Notes: generated from the letters alone by a model not told the origin. Counted from the first letter of the stretch, positions 34,881-43,285 are shown. The stretch is DNA of 64,000 bases from Candidatus Tumulicola sp. (GCA_036490475.1 DASXDT010000001.1:62001-126000), one strand, 5' to 3'. Numbers and translations are program-made.

Positions 34881-36695
34881 TTATTCTGGGCGGACGATGA
34901 CGATCGACGAGCACTCTTCGTCGGCCCACACGGCGCGCCCGTCGGTCGCGCTGGTCAGCACTTCGAACGCGCGCACGATGTCGGCACGCATACAGGCTAA
35001 CATGCTGCCGTCGTCGTCGAGCGCGAGGTCGACCATGTCGTGTGCGGCGTCGAGCGTCAGCCGCTCACCCAAATTGGTATGTTTTGCGGCGACAACTTGC
35101 GTCTTCCAGCCCGTTTGCACGATCAGGTGCGCGATGGTCGAGATGCGCTTGGCGGCTCCATGACGCCGTTGCCACAGCACGTCGGCGATGCGATCGCTAC
35201 AGTAACCGGGCGAGAGCAGCGATTCTATCTCGAGCGCCGTTGCATCGAGTTCTAGCAGCGTTTGCAGATCGGCCACGGCGAACGCCGTGACGCGGTGGTT
35301 TTGCAACTCATCGAGTAGTTCGAGCTCGGACGAAAACTCCGGTCCGGCCAATACGCTGTATTGCGCCGCATATTCGTCACGAAACTTAGCGGCTTCTTCG
35401 GGCGCTTGCGTTTGGTTCACGGGATGCTTAGATGTCTTACATTCGATGATTATGCGATACCCGAGCGAGCCGAGGATCGCGTCAGCAATGCCATCGGGCG
35501 CGCCACCTCCGCCGCAGTGTTTCGTTAAGAAGCCTAGCTGCGCGAACGCGTCGCATACGGCGATTTCGAAAGCCAACGGGTCGTCCCCCGATCCCGTCTT
35601 CTCGAGCCGGTCCATCAACGCACGCACTTGGGCTTCGTCGCGCGGCACCGGTTCGATATCGGGCCAATCGTCGGCCGGTTCGTTGATGCGGAATCGCCGC
35701 TGTTCGTCCTGCAGAAACGGCGCCCGCCGCTGGTGCGCCACCTGGCGCGCGATATATTCGGTGAGCGCCGTATAGACGTATTTGCGCTTGGTGTCGGCGG
35801 TCAGCAACGCGAGTTGCAAGGCTTCGTGCAGAATCTCGCCGGCCGTACGGGCTTTCCCATCGGAAAGAATCTCGATCGCGGCCTTGATCACGTGGCCGTG
35901 CGGGGCCGGTGTATTGCTCATCGTTATGGGCGCACTGTCGAGCCGCTGGTTGGGCATCTGCTCGACCTGCGTCGCAAACACATCGCCGACGTCGTGCAGC
36001 CGGGCGGGCATGTCGCGATCGGTAAATGCGCCGGCGGATGCCAGCGACTCGAGTTCGTTCCAGCGCACGGGCGTGCAGACGGTGAGGTCGGGCGGACGCA
36101 AACTATAGGGTGCAGCACTGTAGCGGCGCGCGGCGTTGCTGGAGACGTGGACGTGCACTCGGCCGTCGGCGTGCGTGTTGGCCTCGCCCGAAATCAACTC
36201 CGGATGGCGGGCGATGGCTTCTCCGCACAGTTCGTGCAGGCGCGCCCGCAGCGGCGCGGCATGGGGTGCATCCGCGAGCGGGATCCACAAGGCGATGCCG
36301 TTGCCGCCGTCGATCAACGGCACGCACTTCCACCCGGCTTTCTCGAGCAGCACGTCGCGCACGACGGCTGCGGCACGTTTGACCCGATCGAACCCGGTGC
36401 CGGCTCCCTCGAGCAGCACCCGGCCGAAGCGCAAGCGTTCGTCGTCTTCTGGGAGCGGAGCCCAGGTAAAGAACGACATCGCGTATTTAGCGTGGATGAG
36501 CCACAACAATTTGGTGTGTGTCAGCGGTACCTGCGTGACGTGATAGACCGCCGGCTTATCCAGTCCGTCGGGGTAGTTGGAATACACGATCGGCGAGTTC
36601 GCTAAACTCGCTTCCATGAGTGGGCCGACGAGCCCGTAATGCGCCAATACTCGCGGTTGAAGCGACGTATCGCTTCTCGCGGGCGAGGTCTTCAT
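34881..36695 (-). CDS. Catalytically dead LigD-polymerase-like domain fused to HARE-HTH and PD-(D/E)xK nuclease
   Basis: A 604-residue fusion. Residues 30-245 follow the LigD primase-polymerase (AEP) domain: YPDGLDKP (41-48), LLWLIHAKY, GFDRVKRAAAVVRDVL, APYSLR (195-200), TPVRWNELESL and PARLHDVGDVFA. The catalytic residues are gone: the DLDPG aspartates are V93 and L95, the SGGKGLH motif is DGGNGIA (129-135) and the third acidic site is H183. Residues 265-338 resemble a HARE-HTH helical module. Residues 370-485 look like a restriction-endonuclease fold with APDGIAD (D401) and IIIECK (E418, K420), active site apparently intact. The last 100 residues are unassigned. No ligase or Ku gene is nearby. 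Confidence 0.75.
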   Translation of the reverse strand: MKTSPARSDTSLQPRVLAHYGLVGPLMEASLANSPIVYSNYPDGLDKPAVYHVTQVPLTHTKLLWLIHAKYAMSFFTWAPLPEDDERLRFGRVLLEGAGTGFDRVKRAAAVVRDVLLEKAGWKCVPLIDGGNGIALWIPLADAPHAAPLRARLHELCGEAIARHPELISGEANTHADGRVHVHVSSNAARRYSAAPYSLRPPDLTVCTPVRWNELESLASAGAFTDRDMPARLHDVGDVFATQVEQMPNQRLDSAPITMSNTPAPHGHVIKAAIEILSDGKARTAGEILHEALQLALLTADTKRKYVYTALTEYIARQVAHQRRAPFLQDEQRRFRINEPADDWPDIEPVPRDEAQVRALMDRLEKTGSGDDPLAFEIAVCDAFAQLGFLTKHCGGGGAPDGIADAILGSLGYRIIIECKTSKHPVNQTQAPEEAAKFRDEYAAQYSVLAGPEFSSELELLDELQNHRVTAFAVADLQTLLELDATALEIESLLSPGYCSDRIADVLWQRRHGAAKRISTIAHLIVQTGWKTQVVAAKHTNLGERLTLDAAHDMVDLALDDDGSMLACMRADIVRAFEVLTSATDGRAVWADEECSSIVIVRPE

Positions 36696-36809
36696 GTTCT
36701 AGCCCTTCGAGTTCACCTCAGGGGCTTTCCTTGCGCTTACCAAACGTGAGCCAGACAGCATCGACCCCGCCGCCGGACGGAGCCGATGTTTCCTGACCTC
36801 GATTACTTT

Positions 36810-37754
36810 TTAGATCCGGCTAACGACGGCCGCGAAGGGTTGGCTCGCGTGTCCGATCGCGTCGGTTTGCGCTCCACCCTCCGGATAGGCAAATATCTTG
36901 ACCGATTTGTTAACGTAGTCGGGAGCGACAACCGTGTTGCCGTCGATGTACGATTGAAACACGACGCCGGTTCCCTGCAGCACCGTCGACCCGATGACTT
37001 TCGAACCCTTCGTCTGATAGATCGTCGCGGGAGCGAGATCGCCGCCTTCATCGGCGACGGTCATATTCTTGCCGTCCCATTGTACCGAACCACCGCTGTT
37101 GATCGGCGCGTCGAGCGTGATGTCTTTGAACGTCGTCTTTCCGCGTTGCAATTCGGCGTAACGGAACTGGCCGCTGGGATTGCCGCCATCAACAAAGAGA
37201 TTGCCCTTGTTGTCATAGCCGGCACACAGCATGAAGTGAATATTCGAGTCGGAGTACACCGTGGGATCGCCCTCCGCTTTGGCGTACACAGAAACGCTGC
37301 CCGGTCCGAAGGATGTGGAGTCGTAGTTGGTGACCGCAAGATTTCCGGACTTGGGGTCGACCGCACAACCGTTCGGAGTTTGACCGGCATCTTGTAACGT
37401 GACGACGGGCGTCTTGCCGCCGTGTTCGTATTCACTGATCTGCGAGGCGCCGCCATCGACGATCCAGACGTCGCCCTTTGCGTCGACGCACTCGCCGGTC
37501 GGACTGGTAAAGCCCGTGAGACGATCGATCAATTTGCCTTTGGGATAGGAGTACACGAACACCGAAGCCGCGGCGTTGTTGGAAACGTAGAGCAAGTCGC
37601 CTTTTCGTAGGTCGGGATTGGCGGCCGCGGATCCGGCTGCCGGTGCGGCAGCAGGCATCATCGTGGACGACCCGGAGGACGAACAGGACGCCAGCAGACT
37701 TCCTAGAGTTGTGAGGCTCGCGAGCCAGGCGGTCGAGCGAATCTGTGGTAGCAA
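36810..37754 (-). CDS. Beta-propeller lipoprotein, paralogue of the one at 29918
   Basis: A 314-residue lipoprotein (lipobox LLASC, then a Ser/Ala/Pro spacer) with propeller blades SPTGECVDAKGDVWIVD, PNGCAVDPKSGNLAVTN and YDNKGNLFVDGG; the same blade sequence and order are in the lipoprotein at 29918. The start is TTG 37754 with GGAGAT seven bases upstream. A perfect TTAGGC-AA-GCCTAA palindrome lies 51 bp before it, between it and the divergent reductase gene, so both may respond to iron or manganese. Confidence 0.72.
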   Translation of the reverse strand: MLPQIRSTAWLASLTTLGSLLASCSSSGSSTMMPAAAPAAGSAAANPDLRKGDLLYVSNNAAASVFVYSYPKGKLIDRLTGFTSPTGECVDAKGDVWIVDGGASQISEYEHGGKTPVVTLQDAGQTPNGCAVDPKSGNLAVTNYDSTSFGPGSVSVYAKAEGDPTVYSDSNIHFMLCAGYDNKGNLFVDGGNPSGQFRYAELQRGKTTFKDITLDAPINSGGSVQWDGKNMTVADEGGDLAPATIYQTKGSKVIGSTVLQGTGVVFQSYIDGNTVVAPDYVNKSVKIFAYPEGGAQTDAIGHASQPFAAVVSRI

Positions 37755-37804
37755 GCAAGATCTCCGTTCAAAGCAGCACGTTATCGCAAAACGATTGGTA
37801 CAAT

Positions 37805-37818
37805 TTAGGCAAGCCTAA
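37805..37818. promoter_or_regulatory. DtxR-like metal box (TTAGGC-AA-GCCTAA)
   Basis: A perfect 14-bp palindrome in the divergent promoter region between the propeller lipoprotein (start 37754) and the reductase (start 37863). It matches the TTAGG...CCTAA core of DtxR/IdeR and MntR boxes, which these repressors bind with iron or manganese. No DtxR gene is in the window, though a Fur-family gene is just downstream; Fur boxes have a different sequence. Confidence 0.6.
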
Positions 37819-37862
37819 TTAATTGAAATGAAAGAAGTCTGAAGATTGCGAACGTTCATACT

Positions 37863-38870
37863 ATGAACACGGTCCTCGTTACCGGCGGTACCGGATTTGT
37901 GGGCGGCCATGCGATTCTGCACTTGCTTCGCAACGGCTACGCGGTTCGAACCACCGTGCGCGACGTCACACGCGCTGCCCCGGTACGCGAGATGGTCGCC
38001 GCCGAAGGCGTCGCCGCGGGCGAGCATTTATCGTTCGTCGTTGCCGATCTGGAAAGCGACGACGGCTGGCAGGAAGCGGTCGAAGGATGCGAGTTCGTCC
38101 TGCACGTCGCGTCGCCGTTTCCGCTCCAGCACACCGGCCACGAAGACGACCTGATCCGGCCGGCACGCGACGGCACGTTGCGTGTACTGCGTGCGGCGCA
38201 CGCTGCCGGCGTCAAGCGTGTGGTCTATGTATCGTCGTTCGGTGCGATCGGCTACGGGCACGCCGGCGACGGACCATTTTTGGAAGAGTGCTGGACGAAC
38301 GTCGATGCAGCCGACGTGCAGCCGTACGTTAAATCGAAAACGTTGGCCGAACGCGCGGCCTGGGGGTTCGTCGAAGGCGAAGGCCGCGGACTCGAATTAG
38401 TATCGGTCAACCCGGCCGGGATTTTCGGGCCCGCACTACGCACCGGCACGTCGAGCTCCATCGGTATCATTAAATCGATGCTCGACGGCTATATGCCGGT
38501 CGCCCCGCCGATCTATTTCGGCGTGGTCGACGTGCGCGACGTCGCAGATCTATTGCTGCGTGCTGCGACGACGCCGCAAGCGGCCGGCGAGCGATTCATA
38601 GCGGTGGCGGGCGAACCACTGTCGCTTCTGGATGTCGCCAAAGCGCTGCATCACGGCTTAGGCGAGCGCGCCGTGAAAGCACCGCACACCGAGTTGACCG
38701 AAGCCGATGCGCGGCACATCGCTACCGAGAATCCGCAGGCAGCAGGATGGTTGCCGCAACTGGGCATCGTCCGGCGGACGAATTCAGAAAAAGCGCGCAC
38801 CGTACTCGGTTGGAATCCGCGACCAGCCGACGACGCGATCGTCGCGAGCGGCGAAAGTCTGCTGCGCTAA
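37863..38870 (+). CDS. NAD(P)-dependent epimerase/reductase (dihydroflavonol-reductase type SDR)
   Basis: A 335-residue extended short-chain dehydrogenase. The N-terminal TGGTGFVGGH is the NAD(P)-binding Gly motif (TGxxGxxG), RxTVRD follows the second strand and suggests NADP, and the active-site tyrosine and lysine lie in PYVKSK (YxxxK, residues about 154-158). YVSSFGAIGY carries the catalytic serine. Members reduce ketones, aldehydes or flavonoid-like substrates; the substrate here is unknown. Its promoter region holds the DtxR-like box. Confidence 0.85.
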   Translation: MNTVLVTGGTGFVGGHAILHLLRNGYAVRTTVRDVTRAAPVREMVAAEGVAAGEHLSFVVADLESDDGWQEAVEGCEFVLHVASPFPLQHTGHEDDLIRPARDGTLRVLRAAHAAGVKRVVYVSSFGAIGYGHAGDGPFLEECWTNVDAADVQPYVKSKTLAERAAWGFVEGEGRGLELVSVNPAGIFGPALRTGTSSSIGIIKSMLDGYMPVAPPIYFGVVDVRDVADLLLRAATTPQAAGERFIAVAGEPLSLLDVAKALHHGLGERAVKAPHTELTEADARHIATENPQAAGWLPQLGIVRRTNSEKARTVLGWNPRPADDAIVASGESLLR

Positions 38871-39298
38871 GAAGCGGTGGCGGGCGTTGCGGCGACTGCC
38901 CGACAGCCGGCGCACAGACCGTGCAGGCTCAATAGCGTTTCGCGGACTTCGATCCCGTATTTTCCGGCAAGTTCGCGCACGCTCTGTTCGGGCGGCAAAT
39001 ACTCGATGTCGTCGACGCGCCCGCAGACGTCGCAGCGGAAATGCGCGTGCGCCGGAGCGACCGCTTCGTAAAACGCCCGGTCGGCGCCCGGGAGTATGAT
39101 TTCGGACACCAGCCCGAGATCGCGCAACTTGGTGAGCGCGCGATACACCGTGGTGAATCCAAGGCCGGGTTTGCGTTGTGCGGCCAAATCGTGAATCTGT
39201 GCCATGGTGAGGTGTACGCCGGGGCCCTGACCGTGCACGATCTCGTGCACGAGCCGGTAGTTTTTCGCCATATGCGGGGTGTTGCTAAGCGCCTCCAC
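38867..39298 (-). CDS. Fur-family metalloregulator
   Basis: A protein of 143 residues if started at GTG 39298, or 134 from ATG 39271. The winged helix (LTMAQIHDLAAQRKPGLGFTTVYRALTKLRDLGLV) is typical of Fur. The dimerisation domain has the regulatory-site residues HAHFRCDVCGRVDD (histidines plus CxxC for structural zinc) and a second CAGC near the end. Fur, Zur and PerR cannot be told apart from these residues alone. An extended -10 box (TGCTACAAT, 39308-39316) ends nine bases before the GTG, so the message would be nearly leaderless. The 3' end overlaps the reductase stop by four bases. Confidence 0.85.
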   Translation of the reverse strand: MEALSNTPHMAKNYRLVHEIVHGQGPGVHLTMAQIHDLAAQRKPGLGFTTVYRALTKLRDLGLVSEIILPGADRAFYEAVAPAHAHFRCDVCGRVDDIEYLPPEQSVRELAGKYGIEVRETLLSLHGLCAGCRAVAATPATAS

Positions 39299-39307
39299 GG
39301 TGCCCCG

Positions 39308-39316
39308 ATTGTAGCA
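39308..39316 (-). promoter_or_regulatory. Extended -10 element of the Fur-family gene
   Basis: TGCTACAAT on the minus strand (TACAAT with a TGn extension), nine bases before the GTG at 39298. The spacing puts transcription start at or next to the start codon. Confidence 0.5.
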
Positions 39317-39341
39317 CAGGGCGCCCTTGCCGAAAAGCGCG

Positions 39342-40691
39342 CTAGCGGGTGCGACGTAAGACGACGATGTCGTCGTGGTCCGAGACAACCGCATACAAGC
39401 CTTGCTGCCGGGCGCGCCGGACGACCGGCAAGTGAACTCCGTCCCACGCTGCCGACGCATAGTGCTGGTCATAGACGATGTACTCGGGCATGCTGCGCAC
39501 GCCGATGCGCGCATTGGGATCGAATCCCAAGTGCGAAAACAGTTCGTCGTAGGTGCCGATGGTCGCGGTTGGCGGAAGGCTTTGCAGCATCGCAGTGGTT
39601 TCGGCATCGCGTGCGTTTGGCACGCGCACGAAATGACCGATGTGTAATGGGCTGAACGCGATCGACACGACGGTACAGAGTGCGGCGGCTGTCCAGGTCC
39701 AACGGCGACCGCCAGGTTGCGAGCGTTCGAACAGTCGCGCCCCGGCGATGACGAACGCCACCAGCACGTACGGCACCCAGACTGCGGCGTAATGCTGGCC
39801 CATGGTGTAGGTGAGCGGCTCGCGCGAAGCCAGCACTTCGGCAAAGCCGGGTAACGCAAGCACTAGCGTGCGCGAGCGCAACGGTACGAAGGCCAGCGGC
39901 ACGAACGCTTCGAGCAAATACGTGATGCGGCCGAAGATCTGCGTTTGCCACGGCAACGCTTTCGCATAGCCGGCCCATTCGTAGAAGTGTTGCGGTACCC
40001 AACCCCCCGGTGCGCCCGCCAACGCTCGAATGGCGGTGAAGTACGTCGCAAACACGACGATCGACGCCGCGAACAGCGCGATGCTGAAAACGGTGGCGCT
40101 GCGTTCTTTGCGTTGTGCGAAATACACGGCACCGACGAGGCCGACGAACGCGAGGGCGGTGGACTGATCTTCTTTCGATGCGAGCGCGACGGCCGCGAAC
40201 AGGGCGGCCCAACCGAAACGGCGTGCATCGATGGCCCACAGTAGAGCTGCGATGGCCGCCGGCACGAACGCTACTTCGTGAAAATCGGTGAAGGTGACGC
40301 CCTGGAGCGGCGGATAGAGCAGCGCGACGCAGGCGAGCGCAGCAGCGCTCCAGTCGCTGGTTCTGCGACGCGCGATCGCGAACAACGGAGGTGCGACGAG
40401 GGCGGTCGCGATCGCTTGCGCGGCGACGAGCACGAGCGGCGAGTGAGCAAGCCACAACGGTGGCGCCAGCACGTACAGAATCGGTGAGAAATGGTAGGCG
40501 AAATGCGACGTGCCTTCGACCGTGTTGTGAAAGCCGTGGAACGCGGTCGCGATCGTTTGCACGAACAATCCGAGATCGGCACCCGAGTGAAACGTCGCGT
40601 AACGAGCTGCTCCCAGCACGAAAAAGACGATCGCGTAGGCGAGCGTTGCGGCAGCGACGGCGCGCCGCGGGGTGAGCCCGTGCATCGCCAC
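39342..40691 (-). CDS. DUF2079 polytopic membrane protein
   Basis: A 449-residue membrane protein with about eleven helices. The early segment RYATFHSGADLGLFVQTIAT and the HFSPILYVLAP and FTDFHEVAFVP motifs are typical of DUF2079, thought to be related to GT-C-type glycosyltransferases with a periplasmic catalytic loop. The C-terminal 110 residues form a soluble periplasmic domain that includes MPEYIVYDQHY. GTG 40691 or ATG 40685 starts it. No sugar or lipid genes adjoin it, so the role is unknown. It precedes the Fur gene in the same direction with a separate promoter between. Confidence 0.8.
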   Translation of the reverse strand: MAMHGLTPRRAVAAATLAYAIVFFVLGAARYATFHSGADLGLFVQTIATAFHGFHNTVEGTSHFAYHFSPILYVLAPPLWLAHSPLVLVAAQAIATALVAPPLFAIARRRTSDWSAAALACVALLYPPLQGVTFTDFHEVAFVPAAIAALLWAIDARRFGWAALFAAVALASKEDQSTALAFVGLVGAVYFAQRKERSATVFSIALFAASIVVFATYFTAIRALAGAPGGWVPQHFYEWAGYAKALPWQTQIFGRITYLLEAFVPLAFVPLRSRTLVLALPGFAEVLASREPLTYTMGQHYAAVWVPYVLVAFVIAGARLFERSQPGGRRWTWTAAALCTVVSIAFSPLHIGHFVRVPNARDAETTAMLQSLPPTATIGTYDELFSHLGFDPNARIGVRSMPEYIVYDQHYASAAWDGVHLPVVRRARQQGLYAVVSDHDDIVVLRRTR

Positions 40692-40769
40692 TTCTTCTGC
40701 GCCGGCTTCGGGGAACGCTTCGCCGCTTTTTGTAGCAGGCGCGTTCGACCGGCGTGAGAACGCTCCGCC

Positions 40770-42830
40770 ATGCGCGTTCTTCTTCTCTCATTGGGGCTGG
40801 CGCTGGTTTTGACGGCCGGTAGCGCGGCATCCGCACGAACGTTACAGATTTCGGACGCCGCTCGGATCTTGAATTTGGAAGAACCGGCGATATCGCCTGA
40901 CGGGCAGACCGTCGCGATGCTGATCTACCATCAGGATTTGGTGCGAGCCGAAGACGTTCCATCGCTGGTGTTGGTCGATGTGGCGTCGGGCCATATGCGA
41001 ACGATCGTTCGCGGGCGCGACGTCGCGGTGCCGCGCTGGTCCTCGGATGGTGCCCGTTTGGCGTACCTGGCTGCGGACGCAAACGGCGTGGTGCAAGTCT
41101 ATCAGCGCTCGCTCGACGGCGTGGTACGCGTCACCCAGAGTCCGACGGATATCATCGACTTCGAATACAGGCCAGACGGACGCGAGATCGCGTATGTCGC
41201 GGCGGACCTGCCCGCGAATCGCGTCGCATTGGCAAAGCATCACGACTATTTCTTTGCGGGCAATAACGAGTACACCGCGACGGCACTCACCCCGCCCGAT
41301 CACTTGTGGGTGATCTCACCCGACGGCGGCCGTGCGCGCCGCCTAACCAGCGGGTCGTGGACGATTGCACCGACGGATCCGGGCGGCATCTTCACCTCGC
41401 AGTTCGCGTGGTCGCCGGATGGACGGCGCATTGCGTTTACGCGTGTCGCTACACCGTTCGCCGGCGACGACGAGCTATCGACGATTTGGGAGGTCGACTC
41501 GCGCGGCGGCACACCTACGAAATTAACTGCTTTGCCTCAGTTTGAGTTGAGTCCGTCGTACGGCGCAAAAGACTCACTTTTGTTCTGGTATCCGGCCGGA
41601 GGCAACTTCTTGGCGGAAAATACGCTGATGCTGTCTCACGGCGCATTGGGTCATGGCATTAGCGCATTACTGCCGCAGTTCGATCGCAACGTCGCTGGGA
41701 CGTTGTGGTTTCCAGACGGGCAGCGAATGCTCGTCTGCGCGAGCGAAGGCACCCAAGTAAAAGCATGGGAAGCGGACTTGCCGCATCATGGGCCACCGCC
41801 GGGCTTCGAAGTGCAAAACGGTATTGTGCCCTTCGATCTTGGGTCAAGAAATATTATCTGCGATCCGTATTCGAGCAGCACCTTCGATGCGGGCATAGCG
41901 GCGTCGTTTGCGCGTAACGGCGGCTTAGCTTTTCTAGCGAACGACGCACGACACGCGCGCGAATTGTTCTTTCTGGCTGCCGGCGCGCACACGCCGCGAC
42001 AGGTAACGCACCTTAATTCGTTCCTCGATTCGTTGACGATCGGCGATATGCGCCGGATCGAATACAATGGGCCGAACGGGTTTGCGGAAGACGGAGTCGT
42101 GACGGTGCCGCCGCAATACGATCCGAAGAACCCGAAACGCTTTCCGATCGTTCTATTGATTCACGGTGGCCCCGGACTGTCGAATAACCTCGAGTTCGCC
42201 TGGGAAGACTGGCCGCTCGCACAGTTGATCGCTTCACGTGGGTATGTGGTGATGCAGCCGAACTATCGCGGGAGCGACAATCTGGGCAACGCGTATATGC
42301 TCGCGATTCAAAACGATACTGCCGCGGGGCCGGGCACCGACGTGATGGCCGGTTTGGCCGCGGTTGAGCGCGAGCCATATGCGGATTCGACGCGGGTTGC
42401 AGTCTCCGGCTGGTCGTATGGCGGGTTGCTCACGACGTGGTTGATCGGCCATAGCCACATCTGGCGCTCGGCGGTTTCGGGCGCGGCAGTGAACGACGAG
42501 ACTAACGAATATGACACGTCGATTTCTAACGTTCAAAACACGTATTATCTGGGCTCGTCGCCGTATGTTGGCGATGGCCTGCACATTTATGCCGAACAGT
42601 CGCCGATCACGTACTACAAAGACATCACGACGCCGACGCTGATTTGGTCGACCGTCGGCGATCCGGTGGTGCCGATCTCACAGTCGTACGCGCTGTATCA
42701 CGCGTTGACGGACAACCACGTCGAGAACAAGTTCCTTGTGTTTCCAGCCACGACCCATGGTCCGAGCAATCCGGTGCAGCGCGCCGACCTGACACGTTTC
42801 TGGATCGATTGGATTGAAAGGCACCCCTGA
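40770..42830 (+). CDS. S9-family prolyl oligopeptidase-type peptidase
   Basis: A 686-residue secreted peptidase (signal peptide 1-22). The first 420 residues are a beta-propeller with TolB-like WSPDGRRIAF blades; the last 250 are an alpha/beta-hydrolase. The catalytic triad is visible: nucleophile in GWSYGG (near residue 548), aspartate in GDPVVP (near 629) and histidine in THGPSNP (near 663). HGGPG at about 464 forms the oxyanion region. It likely cleaves short peptides in the periplasm. It is followed by the intergenic stretch with the second inverted-repeat element. Confidence 0.9.
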   Translation: MRVLLLSLGLALVLTAGSAASARTLQISDAARILNLEEPAISPDGQTVAMLIYHQDLVRAEDVPSLVLVDVASGHMRTIVRGRDVAVPRWSSDGARLAYLAADANGVVQVYQRSLDGVVRVTQSPTDIIDFEYRPDGREIAYVAADLPANRVALAKHHDYFFAGNNEYTATALTPPDHLWVISPDGGRARRLTSGSWTIAPTDPGGIFTSQFAWSPDGRRIAFTRVATPFAGDDELSTIWEVDSRGGTPTKLTALPQFELSPSYGAKDSLLFWYPAGGNFLAENTLMLSHGALGHGISALLPQFDRNVAGTLWFPDGQRMLVCASEGTQVKAWEADLPHHGPPPGFEVQNGIVPFDLGSRNIICDPYSSSTFDAGIAASFARNGGLAFLANDARHARELFFLAAGAHTPRQVTHLNSFLDSLTIGDMRRIEYNGPNGFAEDGVVTVPPQYDPKNPKRFPIVLLIHGGPGLSNNLEFAWEDWPLAQLIASRGYVVMQPNYRGSDNLGNAYMLAIQNDTAAGPGTDVMAGLAAVEREPYADSTRVAVSGWSYGGLLTTWLIGHSHIWRSAVSGAAVNDETNEYDTSISNVQNTYYLGSSPYVGDGLHIYAEQSPITYYKDITTPTLIWSTVGDPVVPISQSYALYHALTDNHVENKFLVFPATTHGPSNPVQRADLTRFWIDWIERHP

Positions 42831-42858
42831 CGCCTGGCCTCATTTTTCGACCCTAGGG

Positions 42859-43027
42859 TTTTCGGACTAGACTCAGCTAAGCAGTTCACAATTTTTTGAG
42901 CGCGGATCCGTTCCGATCTCCCGACTCGAGCTACAGGGTACCAAAATCGGACGCCGACACCTTGGAAAAATCCAGTACTCGCTTGTGGAAAACTCCGAAA
43001 CGAGTGGACTAAGTCTAGTTCAGATTC
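42859..43027. repeat. Inverted-repeat element, copy 2 (about 169 bp)
   Basis: A right arm (42999-43027) that matches the right arm of copy 1 at 25 of 29 positions, and a left arm (about 42859-42887) that shares TTCGGACTAGACT with copy 1 and then diverges. Within this copy the two arms agree at only 17 of 29 positions. The interior is AT-rich and differs from copy 1 except for short words. The right arm abuts a ParD-like antitoxin remnant. Confidence 0.65.
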
Positions 43028-43031
43028 GCTA

Positions 43032-43250
43032 GTGGCGGCGTGCCAGAAGCCGGCGGGGTACGAGACGGCTTCGGCCAGCGAGGTGGTGTGAGACGGCCTC
43101 ATTTTGTTACAAAAGAATGAACAGCGACTATCCGACCTTCGTGAAGCCATGCGGATCGGCATTGAATCGGTCGAGCCGCCCGAGTTAGTAACCGCCCGAA
43201 CCCTTCACGGCGCTCGCGACATCTCGCGCATCATGCACGCACCGCAATAG
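43032..43250 (+). pseudogene. Decayed ParD-like antitoxin
   Basis: In one frame the sequence reads YETASASEVV, then a TGA stop (43089-43091), then DGLILLQKNEQRLSDLREAM and GIES, ending at TAG 43250. ParD antitoxins carry GRYxxASEVVRDGLRLLEE...LxxLRxAIxxGxxSG at this place; the TGA sits exactly where ParD has arginine (CGA to TGA is one change). The N-terminal ribbon-helix half is degenerate and merges into the inverted-repeat arm. No ParE toxin follows. It is a pseudogene. Confidence 0.6.
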
Positions 43251-43251
43251 C

Positions 43252-43285
43252 AAAGGCGCCGGCTGGACAACAGCCGACGCCCTTT
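43252..43285. terminator. Bidirectional hairpin terminator
   Basis: A 14- to 15-bp stem with one bulge and a five-base loop, rich in GC and flanked by AAA and TTT, between the antitoxin remnant and the stop of the Asn-rich gene. It can end transcription from both sides; it serves the minus-strand operon at 43307 and probably the plus-strand side. Confidence 0.65.

Noticed and set aside
39469-41082. 537-codon open frame on the minus strand
   Set aside because: Arg/Ala/Pro-rich shadow of the DUF2079 gene in another frame, and it runs into the S9 peptidase gene.
43101-43119. TTTTGTTACAAAA palindrome resembling the winged-helix operator
   Set aside because: It lies inside the ParD-like remnant and lacks the ACTTTG/CAAAGT arms; judged chance.
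42698-43162. Minus-strand open frame across the second inverted-repeat element
   Set aside because: It overlaps the S9 peptidase 3' end and the antitoxin remnant and resembles no protein family.
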